Assembly: GCA_030040475.1 (NCBI GenBank)
Contig: JASHTQ010000588.1
Coordinates: forward strand, 1-11,204
DNA length: 11,204 nucleotides
Direction: 5' to 3'
Source of the DNA: Streptosporangiaceae bacterium
Lineage (GTDB): Bacteria > Actinomycetota > Actinomycetes > Streptosporangiales > Streptosporangiaceae
Under the pieces are notes generated by a model. The model was not told the origin of the DNA and ran no database searches. It saw only the letters and a list, made by a program, of their open reading frames with translations. Positions 4,868 to 10,640 of the stretch are shown in pieces. Positions within the stretch are counted from its first letter, which is position 1. Each line of letters starts with the position of its first letter. Position numbers and translations under genes: made by a program.

Positions 4868-7144
4868 TCAGCCAGGGTACGCCCGGTCCGCACCACGGTC
4901 CAAGCCGCGGAAGCGGCGCAGCCGCAGGCTGTTGGCGACCACGAGCACGGAAGACATCGTCATCGCCGCGGCGGCGATGAGCGGGTTGAGCAGGCCAGCC
5001 GCGGCGAGCGGCACCGCGGCCAGGTTGTAGCCGAACGCCCAGGCCAGGTTGCGTTTGATGGTGCGCAGCGCGGCCCGGGCGAGCCTGACCGCGTCCGGCA
5101 CGGCCCGCAGGTCCTCGCTCAGCAGGATCAGGTCGGCCGCGCCGATCGCGACGTCCGTGCCCGCGCCGATGGCCAGGCCCAGGTCGGCCGCGGCCAGCGC
5201 TGGGCCGTCGTTGATCCCGTCGCCCACCATCGCTACCCGGTGCCCGCCGGCCTGCAGGCCCGCCACGGCCGAGGCCTTGGCCGCCGGCAGCACTCCGGCG
5301 ATGACGTCGTCGATGCCCACGGCAATTGCCACGGCTCGCGCGGTCGCCTCGTTGTCGCCGGTGAGCAGCACCGGGCGCAGCCCGAGGGCGCGCACGGCGG
5401 CTACCGCGGCGCGGGCCGACGGCTTGACCGTGTCGGCCACGGCGATCGTGCCCCTGAGCTGGCCATCCCAGCCGACCAGGACCACGGTCCGGCCGTCGCG
5501 CTCCCATTGCTTCCCGCACCGGCCGGCCGGGATCGCGATCCCTTCGTCGCGCAGCAGTCCCTCGCGGCCGATCACGACCTGGCGGCCGCCGACCACGCCG
5601 CGCGCGCCAAGTCCCGGCAGGGCGCGGAAGCCGTCGACGGGCGGCAGCGATCCGACCGCCTGAAAGGCGGCCGCGGTTATCGCGGCGGCGACCGGGTGCT
5701 CCGAGGCGTGCTCCACGGCACCCGCGCAGCTAAGCAGCTCGGCTCGGCCGACTCCCGGCGCGGTCACCAGCCCGGCCACGGTCATCTGGCCGGTGGTGAC
5801 GGTCCCCGTCTTGTCGAACACCACGGTGTCGATCAGCCCGGACGACTCGAGCGCCTGGTGGCCCTTGATGAAGATGCCAAGCTGCGCGCCACGGCCGCAG
5901 GCCGCCACGAGCGCGGCCGGGGTGGCCAGGCCGAGCGCGCACGGGCAGGCGATGATCAGCACCGCGAGCCCCGCGCTGAACGCCTGCTCCGCGGCGGCGC
6001 CCGCGAGCAGCCAGCCGGCCAGGGTGAGCGCCGCGACGGCGAGCACCAGCGGGACGAACACGGCGGAGATCCGGTCCGCGAGCCGCTGGATGGCGGCCTT
6101 ATCCGCCTGTGCCCGGCCGACAAGCGCGATCAGGTGAGCGAGCTGGGTGTCCTCTCCGACCGCGTCGGCCCTGACGACCAGGCGCCCGGACAGGGCGATG
6201 GTCCCGGCGACGACGGCGGTGCCCGCGGCCGCCTCGACCGGGACCGACTCGCCGGTCATCGCGCTGCGGTCCACGGCCGACTCGCCGGACAGCACCTCGC
6301 CGTCCGCGGCGACCGTTTCCCCCGGCCGCACGACGAAGACGTCTCCGCGCTCCAGCAGGCCGATCGGTATCCGCCGCTCGGTGCCGTCGGCGCCGAGCAC
6401 GCAGACCTCCGCGGCGGCGCTCGCCGCAAGCTTCCGCATCGCCGCGGCGGCGCTGCGCCGGGCCCGGGCCTCGTAGTACCGCCCGGCCAGCAGGAACGTC
6501 GTCACCGCCGCCGCCACCTCGAGGTAGATGCCGCCCCCCGAGGCGTGCGCTAGCTCCTGCAGCGCGCTTACCGAGGACCTGTGGTCCAGGCGGAACATCG
6601 CGTACGCCGACCACCCGCAGGCCGCGACCACCCCGAGCGAGACCAGCGTGTCCATGGAGCAGGTGCCGTGCCTGAGGTTCGTGATGGCCGCGCGGTGGAA
6701 GGGCCACGCGGCCCACAGCGCCACCGGTGCCGCCAGGCCGACCAGGACCCACTGCCAGCCGGGGAACCGGTAGGCGGGCCACAGCGACAGCGTGATCGAC
6801 AAGTCGCTGAGCGGGACGAAGAAAACCAGCGCGAGCAGGAGCCTGCGCCGCAGGTACGCCTCCTGCCTGCCGCCATTCTCCTCGTCCCGGCCGTCTCCGG
6901 CGGGCCTGACCACGTCCGCGGAGTACCCCGCGTCCCGCACCGCCTCGACCAGTGCCCGGGCCGAGACCGAGGCCGGCGCCGTGATCATGGCGGTCTCGGT
7001 CATGAGGCTGACCGACGCCACGACGTCGGCGTCCACCCCGCGCAGCCGCTTTTCGACCCTGGCCGCGCACGCCGCGCAGGTCATCCCGCGAACCGACAGC
7101 TCGGTGCGGCGCAGCGCGGACCTTTCGCTGGTCGTCGCCGTCAC
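4868..7144 (-). CDS. copA: CopA-type Cu+-exporting P1B-type ATPase
   Basis: A 758-residue heavy-metal P-type ATPase that should export Cu+ across the cytoplasmic membrane. One N-terminal HMA domain carries GMTCAAC (20-26; Cys 23 and 26). Membrane helices begin near 101. The SMDTLVSLG helix is at 163-171, the actuator TGES at 297-300, the ion-channel CPC at 400-402 within IIACPCALGLATP, the phosphorylated Asp 444 in DKTGT, the nucleotide-domain HP at 483-484 and GDGIND at 641-646. The last helices carry YN (706-707), M730-SS and N738, the combination that marks Cu+ (P1B-1) pumps rather than Zn/Cd or Co pumps. The GTG start at 7144 has GGAGGT 10 nt upstream. The DUF1707 gene follows it closely, and an MHYT gene is divergent across a 200-bp spacer. 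I do not recognise a CsoR or CueR operator in the spacer. Confidence 0.95.
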   Translation of the reverse strand: MTATTSERSALRRTELSVRGMTCAACAARVEKRLRGVDADVVASVSLMTETAMITAPASVSARALVEAVRDAGYSADVVRPAGDGRDEENGGRQEAYLRRRLLLALVFFVPLSDLSITLSLWPAYRFPGWQWVLVGLAAPVALWAAWPFHRAAITNLRHGTCSMDTLVSLGVVAACGWSAYAMFRLDHRSSVSALQELAHASGGGIYLEVAAAVTTFLLAGRYYEARARRSAAAAMRKLAASAAAEVCVLGADGTERRIPIGLLERGDVFVVRPGETVAADGEVLSGESAVDRSAMTGESVPVEAAAGTAVVAGTIALSGRLVVRADAVGEDTQLAHLIALVGRAQADKAAIQRLADRISAVFVPLVLAVAALTLAGWLLAGAAAEQAFSAGLAVLIIACPCALGLATPAALVAACGRGAQLGIFIKGHQALESSGLIDTVVFDKTGTVTTGQMTVAGLVTAPGVGRAELLSCAGAVEHASEHPVAAAITAAAFQAVGSLPPVDGFRALPGLGARGVVGGRQVVIGREGLLRDEGIAIPAGRCGKQWERDGRTVVLVGWDGQLRGTIAVADTVKPSARAAVAAVRALGLRPVLLTGDNEATARAVAIAVGIDDVIAGVLPAAKASAVAGLQAGGHRVAMVGDGINDGPALAAADLGLAIGAGTDVAIGAADLILLSEDLRAVPDAVRLARAALRTIKRNLAWAFGYNLAAVPLAAAGLLNPLIAAAAMTMSSVLVVANSLRLRRFRGLDRGADRAYPG

Positions 7145-7344
7145 GGGTACGCTGACCTCCGGTCCGGTGACCTATCGTCGCGCCCGAGGTGCACTGCGCC
7201 AGGCGGTGCCGAACGATCTGCGTACGCGCAGGTCACAGAGATGCGATTGAGGGCTGGAGCAGGTTATCAGTCCCGTAACGGAAATATCCCTTTTTAACCG
7301 GAAAATCGGATATGGGCGCCTATCGGGCGGCAGAATGCTGCCCC
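7145..7344. promoter_or_regulatory. Divergent control region between copA and the MHYT gene
   Basis: A 200-bp spacer without a gene. Positions 7261-7313 are clearly AT-richer than the surroundings. They hold several short inverted repeats: GGTTA (7262-7266) with TAACC (7295-7299), CCGT-A-ACGG (7273-7281), and ATATCC (7284-7289) with GGATAT (7308-7313). Either the MHYT promoter or a repressor site could lie here. No known metal-regulator consensus is recognised. Confidence 0.45.
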
Positions 7345-8931
7345 ATGGTGCATGTCGACAACTTCTCCTACGGCGCGCTCAACCCCGTGCTCGCCTACGC
7401 GATGTCCTGCGTGGGCTGCTTCCTCGGGTTGCGGTGCACCGCCCGGGCACGGGCGGCCCAGGGCGCGGCGCGGGCCCGCTGGCTGATCGCGGGGACGCTG
7501 GCCATCGCGACAACCGGGATCTGGGTCATGCACTTCATCGCCATGCTCGGGTTCACCATCCCCGGCCAGACCATCCGCTACAACGTGCCGATAACGATCT
7601 TGTCCATGGTGATCGCGGTGATCGCGGTCGGGATCGGGACGTTCATCGTCGGGTTCAGCCGCGAGGGCACCAGATCCCTGGTCCTCGGCGGCGTGTTCAT
7701 CGGGCTCGGCGTGGGCGCCATGCACTACCTGGGCATGGGGGCCATCCGGGTCGACGATTCGCTGACCTACAACCCCGTGCTTGTCGCAGCCTCGATCGTC
7801 ATTGCGGTGGTAGCGGGAACGGCCGCCCTGTGGGCGGCCCTCCGGCTGAGCAGCGTGCGGTCCACGCTGGTCGCGTCGCTGATCATGGGAGTGGCGGTCA
7901 GCGGCATGCACTACACGGGCATGGCCGCGCTTGAGGTGCACAGCGCCCCCGGCCTGGTGGTGAGCACGTCGGCTACGGCCAGCGCGGCGGCCTTCCTGCT
8001 GCCGCTCATCCTCGGCCTGAGCTGCGTCGGGTTCGTCTTCTCCGCGGTCATCGCCGTGTCGCCCACGGCGTCGGAGATGATCGAGGAAGCTGCCCTGATG
8101 CAGCGGATCGGCCAGACCGCCCACAACCAGCAGGCCTACAACCAGCAGGCCCACAACCAGCAGGCCCACAACCAGCAGGCACAGCAGCCCGCGATGAGGC
8201 AGGACCGGCCGTACCTTTCCCAGGGTGGCCCCGATGACGGGCCGGGCAGCCTGTTCCGCCCGCAGCGGCCTTCCCATGACGGCCAGCCGCCGGGCGGCCC
8301 GAGGTAACACGCCTCTGACGTGCTCGGTGAGCCAGGCGCACATAGGCCTCGTCGTTCTGAGAAAAAAAACGATACGGTCCTTCGCGGACGCGGTGTCCAG
8401 CCAGGGTCCTACGGGCCATTGCTGCCAGGCGGTAAGGCCCTTGTACCTGAGCAGCGCGATCCTGGGGTGGTCGGCGGGGTAGCCGCGGGGAGCGGACTTG
8501 AGCGCGCCGTGCCCGTGCACGGTGATGTCGGCCTCCTCCAGCTCGGCGGCGATCCGCTCCAGCTTCTCGCCGGCGGCGTCGCTGGCCACGGCCTCGCGGT
8601 AGCGGGCGAGCTGCTCGGGGCTCATCTCCCACATGCCGGCCCCGACGCCCAGGCCCTCGACCGAGAACTGGACGTAGCCCGTGTGGCCGAGCACCGCCCC
8701 GATGTGCGTCTTGTACGGCGTCTTGTCCTTGCTGAACCGCACGTCACGGTACGGGCGGAAGATCTTCGGCTCGCCGAACTCCGCGGCGAGCTCCTCGGTG
8801 AGCTCGGTCATCGGGCGCAGCACCTTGTCCTGGTAGAGCGCCTTGTTCGCGGTCCAGTAGGACTTGGAGTTGTCGGCCACCAGGCCGTCGTAGAAATCCA
8901 GCGCCTCCTCGGGCCACCCGCTGAACGCCAT
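7294..8931 (-). CDS. DUF2461 family protein whose stop codon is lost; conserved part 8317-8931, frame open to 7294
   Basis: Residues 1-205 (8931 to 8317) are a full-length DUF2461 protein of unknown function: MAFSGWPEEALDFYDGL at the start, YRDVRFSKDKTPYKTHIGAV (about 61-80), VQFSVEGLGVGAGMWEM (about 87-103), PRGYPADHPRIALLRYKGL (about 148-166) and a terminal RPMCAWLTEHV. Family members end at or just after this last segment. Here the next codon is AGA (8314-8316), not a stop, and the frame stays open antisense through the whole MHYT gene to TAA at 7294, 545 codons in all. One base change at 8316 would restore TGA. The 340-residue extension is low-complexity shadow sequence (LLVVGLLVVG and Arg/Asp-rich runs), so I doubt that it folds. 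ATG 8931 has an AGGGAG Shine-Dalgarno 6 nt upstream. A run of eight A (8362-8369) lies in the gene. Treat the part left of 8317 as doubtful. Confidence 0.7.
   Translation of the reverse strand: MAFSGWPEEALDFYDGLVADNSKSYWTANKALYQDKVLRPMTELTEELAAEFGEPKIFRPYRDVRFSKDKTPYKTHIGAVLGHTGYVQFSVEGLGVGAGMWEMSPEQLARYREAVASDAAGEKLERIAAELEEADITVHGHGALKSAPRGYPADHPRIALLRYKGLTAWQQWPVGPWLDTASAKDRIVFFLRTTRPMCAWLTEHVRGVLPRAARRLAVMGRPLRAEQAARPVIGATLGKVRPVLPHRGLLCLLVVGLLVVGLLVVGLLVVGGLADPLHQGSFLDHLRRRGRHGDDRGEDEPDAAQAEDERQQEGRRAGRSRRAHHQAGGAVHLKRGHARVVHAADRHSHDQRRDQRGPHAAQPEGRPQGGRSRYHRNDDRGCDKHGVVGQRIVDPDGPHAQVVHGAHAEPDEHAAEDQGSGALAAEPDDERPDPDRDHRDHHGQDRYRHVVADGLAGDGEPEHGDEVHDPDPGCRDGQRPRDQPAGPRRALGRPCPGGAPQPEEAAHAGHRVGEHGVERAVGEVVDMHHGAAFCRPIGAHIRFSG
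7331..7336 (+). promoter_or_regulatory. Candidate -10 box for a leaderless MHYT transcript
   Basis: CAGAAT lies 8 nt before the ATG at 7345, the same spacing as TAGAAT before padR. No Shine-Dalgarno precedes the ATG. The first base departs from the TAnnnT consensus, so confidence is low. Confidence 0.3.
7345..8307 (+). CDS. MHYT-domain integral membrane protein with His/Gln-rich tail repeats
   Basis: A 320-residue protein with about seven membrane helices, then a hydrophilic tail from about residue 240. Three MHYT motifs sit at helix ends: MHFIAM (62-67), MHYLGM (126-131) and MHYTGM (188-193). The family has been proposed to bind a metal, probably copper, through these Met/His residues and to sense a diatomic gas or redox change; that is a published hypothesis for the domain, not shown here. 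There is no GGDEF, EAL or kinase output domain, only a polar tail with a fourfold AHNQQ-type repeat (about 259-278) and a Pro/Gly-rich end. ATG 7345 begins at the usual short N-terminal stretch before helix 1; an upstream in-frame ATG at 7312 would add eleven atypical residues. It is divergent from the copper ATPase gene, which supports a copper link. Confidence 0.9.
   Translation: MVHVDNFSYGALNPVLAYAMSCVGCFLGLRCTARARAAQGAARARWLIAGTLAIATTGIWVMHFIAMLGFTIPGQTIRYNVPITILSMVIAVIAVGIGTFIVGFSREGTRSLVLGGVFIGLGVGAMHYLGMGAIRVDDSLTYNPVLVAASIVIAVVAGTAALWAALRLSSVRSTLVASLIMGVAVSGMHYTGMAALEVHSAPGLVVSTSATASAAAFLLPLILGLSCVGFVFSAVIAVSPTASEMIEEAALMQRIGQTAHNQQAYNQQAHNQQAHNQQAQQPAMRQDRPYLSQGGPDDGPGSLFRPQRPSHDGQPPGGPR
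8122..8181. repeat. In-frame tandem repeat, 4 x 15 bp, in the MHYT tail
   Basis: Four near-identical CACAACCAGCAGGCC units (8122-8136, 8137-8151, 8152-8166, 8167-8181). Unit 2 begins with T, changing His to Tyr, and the last base of unit 4 is A. They encode HNQQA, YNQQA, HNQQA, HNQQA in the cytosolic tail. Confidence 0.9.
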
Positions 8932-9024
8932 GCCCGGCTCCCTTCCCGCTGCTGACCGTCCCCTGTAGAAGATCAAACCAAATTTTCCTCCCGCGAGCGG
9001 TGGCACTTCGTCGCCGGGACCGGG

Positions 9025-9030
9025 TATACG
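9025..9030 (+). promoter_or_regulatory. Candidate -10 box for leaderless polD
   Basis: TATACG ends 6 nt before the ATG at 9037, and no good Shine-Dalgarno is present. The 105-bp spacer to the divergent DUF2461 gene includes an AT-rich stretch (8968-8990), unusual here, that may belong to the promoter of either gene. Confidence 0.35.
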
Positions 9031-9036
9031 GGACGC

Positions 9037-9984
9037 ATGGACACGCCGGAACGGGAGGGCGTCGAGCTCACCCACCTTGACCAGCCGCTCTTCGACGGCG
9101 CGGACGCGACCAAGCGGGATCTCGTGGATTACCTGGACGCCTGCTCCGGGTTTATCCTGCCTGAGCTGCAGGAGCGGCCGCTGTCGGTGATCAGGGTGCG
9201 CAGCGGGCAGCAGCCGTTCATGCAGAAGAACGTGCCTGACTACGCGCCGCCGTGGATCCGCACGGTCTCGATGTGGGCGCAGGCCTCCAAGCGCGAGGTG
9301 CACTATGCGCTCTGCGATGACCGGCGGACGCTGCTGTGGTTCGCCAACCAGCGCGCGGTCGAGTACCACCCGACGCTGTTCCGGGTCGAGGCCATGGACC
9401 GGCCGACATACCTGATACTCGACATCGACCCGCCGTCCGGCGGCGAGTTCGGGCACGCGGTGGCCGCCGCGATGCTGGTCCGGCAGGCGCTTGCCGAGGT
9501 GGGGCTGGCAGGGGCGGTCAAGACCAGCGGATCCAAGGGCGTGCACGTGTACGTGCCGATCATCGCGAACGCGGACGATGCGGCAGCGGCGACGAGGGCG
9601 ATCGCCGTCCGGGCCGAGAAACTCGACCCGGAGCTGGCCACCACGGCGTTCGTCAAGGACGAGCGGGAGGGAAAGGTTTTCCTCGACTCGACCAGGGCGC
9701 ACGGGGCGACGGTGGCGGCGGCCTACAGCCCGCGGGCGCGGCCGGAGACACCGGTCTCGTTCCCGGTGCGGTGGGAGGACCTGGAATCGGTCGCGCCGCG
9801 CGACTTCACCGTGAAGACCGCGCCCGCGCTGCTCGACGGGCATCAGGCGTGGGCCGGGCAGATGACCGCGCCGCAGGAGCTCAGCGAATCCCTGGTGCAG
9901 GAGGGGCACGAGATACCGGTCGCCCGGGTCCAGGCCATGCACGCGGGCAAGCGCCGGGCGCGGGAGCGGCGATCGTCGACGTGA
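9037..9984 (+). CDS. Stand-alone LigD polymerase-domain protein (archaeo-eukaryotic primase-type, PolD-like)
   Basis: A 315-residue protein matching the polymerase domain of bacterial NHEJ ligase D, without ligase or nuclease domains. Seen: the N-terminal TKRDLVDYLDACSGFILPEL (25-44), FMQKNVPDYAPPWIRTV (61-77), LLWFANQRAVEYHP (99-112), the metal site LDIDPPSGG (D129 and D131), SGSKGVHVYVP (164-174) and the third Asp in KVFLDSTRAHGATVAAAYSP (D217). The end is basic (MHAGKRRARERRSST), perhaps for DNA or RNA contact. In mycobacteria such stand-alone PolD proteins prefer ribonucleotides when filling short gaps; I infer the same here. ATG 9037 is the first start before the conserved region. No ku or ligase gene is visible in the window. 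Its stop is 26 nt before a long hairpin. Confidence 0.92.
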   Translation: MDTPEREGVELTHLDQPLFDGADATKRDLVDYLDACSGFILPELQERPLSVIRVRSGQQPFMQKNVPDYAPPWIRTVSMWAQASKREVHYALCDDRRTLLWFANQRAVEYHPTLFRVEAMDRPTYLILDIDPPSGGEFGHAVAAAMLVRQALAEVGLAGAVKTSGSKGVHVYVPIIANADDAAAATRAIAVRAEKLDPELATTAFVKDEREGKVFLDSTRAHGATVAAAYSPRARPETPVSFPVRWEDLESVAPRDFTVKTAPALLDGHQAWAGQMTAPQELSESLVQEGHEIPVARVQAMHAGKRRARERRSST

Positions 9985-10010
9985 GGCCGGGCCGGGGCAC
10001 GGCTCCGCAT

Positions 10011-10064
10011 GTAGTGAATGTGGCGTTGTGTACCGAAATCGGTATGCAGTGCCACATTCACTAC
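10011..10064 (+). repeat. Long hairpin, 26-nt arms, downstream of polD
   Basis: The outer arms GTAGTGAATGTGGC (10011-10024) and GCCACATTCACTAC (10051-10064) are perfectly complementary over 14 bp. The inner TACCGA (10031-10036) and TCGGTA (10039-10044) pair over 6 bp around AA. The six positions between them pair as two Watson-Crick and four G-U wobbles when read as plus-strand RNA. So 26 arm positions pair without a bulge. On the minus strand the four wobbles would be A-C mismatches. No T-tract follows. It could be a palindromic mobile repeat, a 3'-UTR structure of polD or a terminator; the sequence does not decide. Confidence 0.85.
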
Positions 10065-10081
10065 CTCCCCGGTCCGGGGAG
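10065..10081. repeat. 17-bp palindrome abutting the long hairpin
   Basis: CTCCCCGG-T-CCGGGGAG has perfect 8-bp arms around a single T. It begins at the base following the long hairpin. Very GC-rich, it could stop RNA polymerase or bind a dimeric protein. Nothing recognisable occupies the rest of the spacer (10082-10140). Confidence 0.75.
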
Positions 10082-10140
10082 TCGAGCCACTCAAGTCTCA
10101 GCAGTCCCAGGCGTCTCGGCAATGCTTACGGTGGTGGGGA

Positions 10141-10146
10141 TACGAT
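10141..10146 (+). promoter_or_regulatory. -10 box for the cysteine-rich gene and DUF952 operon
   Basis: TACGAT is a good TAnnnT -10 and ends 7 nt before the GTG at 10154. This spacing argues for a leaderless transcript starting there, so the gene pair would have its own promoter beyond the hairpin. No convincing -35 is visible. Confidence 0.5.
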
Positions 10147-10153
10147 CGTGGGC

Positions 10154-10291
10154 GTGCGGATGGGGTGCGCCGAGTGCGGGTGCGTAGTGGATGCCGGGGT
10201 GCGGGTGGTGCCGTGTGGCGAGGCGGGCTGCTGTTGCCTGCATCTGCCGGCCCGGGGCGAGGCGGCGGGCAGCAGGGAAGGCGCTGAGTGA
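10154..10291 (+). CDS. Small cysteine-rich protein (45 residues), possibly metal-binding
   Basis: An unrecognised small protein: an N-terminal MRMGCAECGC, then a VVDAGVRVVPCGEAGCCCLH segment and a charged tail (LPARGEAAGSREGAE). Seven of the first 28 residues are Cys, arranged CxxCxC, then C, then CCC followed by a His, a pattern expected for zinc or copper binding; it recalls small actinobacterial metallothioneins without being clearly one. Support for it being real: its TGA overlaps the GTG of the DUF952 gene by the GTGA tetranucleotide, typical of translational coupling, and a TACGAT box lies 7 nt before GTG 10154. Other in-frame starts are GTG 10148 and ATG 10160; the second gives 43 residues and the same Cys core. 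It is short, so a chance frame is not excluded. Confidence 0.62.
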   Translation: MRMGCAECGCVVDAGVRVVPCGEAGCCCLHLPARGEAAGSREGAE

Positions 10292-10638
10292 GCGTCATTT
10301 ACCACATCGCCTTGGCGGGCGACTGGGGGCAGGCGGTCGAGGACGGCCAGTACCGCATCTCCACGCGCGGATCGACGCTCGCCGAGGTGGGGTTCATCCA
10401 CTCGTCGACCGCCGCGCAGGTCGCTGCGGTCGCCAATGCGTACTACAGGGGCGCGGCTGACCTGCTGCTGCTGGTGATCGACACCGATCGGGTCGGTGCG
10501 GAGATCCGGTGGGAGGACGTGCCGGGCTCTGACGCGCCGTATCCGCACATCTACGGGCCGCTGAATACCGACGCGGTCATCGAGGCCAGGCCGTTCGGGC
10601 CCGGGCCCGACGGCGAGTTCTCCTTCGCCGCGCCTTAG
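10288..10638 (+). CDS. DUF952 family protein
   Basis: A 116-residue protein with the DUF952 signature: IYHIALAGDWGQAVEDGQYR at the N-terminus (4-23), GFIHSSTAAQ (35-44, usually GFIHcS...Q), a strand LLLLVIDTDRVGAEIRWEDV (59-78) and PYPHIYGPLNTDAVIEARPF (85-104). The family has a known fold but no assigned reaction that I can state with confidence. It resembles ADP-ribosyltransferase-like small domains in overall motif style, which is only an impression. The GTG start at 10288 overlaps the stop of the cysteine-rich gene by 4 nt, and the next strand (YHI) follows within five codons, so the start is well supported. Its stop is 2 bp from the stop of the convergent glycosidase gene. Confidence 0.92.
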   Translation: MSVIYHIALAGDWGQAVEDGQYRISTRGSTLAEVGFIHSSTAAQVAAVANAYYRGAADLLLLVIDTDRVGAEIRWEDVPGSDAPYPHIYGPLNTDAVIEARPFGPGPDGEFSFAAP

Positions 10639-10640
10639 GG

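Noticed and set aside
4837..4896. Longer start for the DUF1707 protein at GTG 4896
   Set aside because: It overlaps copA and adds residues before the domain; GTG 4836 has AGGGG at proper spacing.
7312..7344. Earlier ATG for the MHYT gene
   Set aside because: It would add eleven residues not typical of the family and has no ribosome binding site; 7345 fits the -10 spacing.
8122..8181. CRISPR-like array
   Set aside because: Units are 15 bp, head to tail, in frame and without spacers, so this is a coding tandem repeat.
8362..8369. Frameshift in DUF2461 at the A8 run
   Set aside because: The family's terminal motif (RP...WL..HV) continues in the same frame after the run with correct spacing, so the frame is intact; only the stop is missing.
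10075..10110. tRNA-like T-arm on the minus strand (GGCTCGACTCC)
   Set aside because: No matching stem, no anticodon arm and no acceptor stem could be found around it.
8932..10122. Upstream extension of the DUF2461 frame, open without stops back to 10122 on the minus strand
   Set aside because: It is antisense to the well-supported LigD-type polymerase gene, has no recognisable domain, and the DUF2461 ATG at 8931 has its own Shine-Dalgarno.
10028..10153. Earlier in-frame starts for the Cys-rich gene, inside the hairpin
   Set aside because: The extra residues are encoded by the palindromes, carry no pattern, and would lie upstream of the likely promoter.
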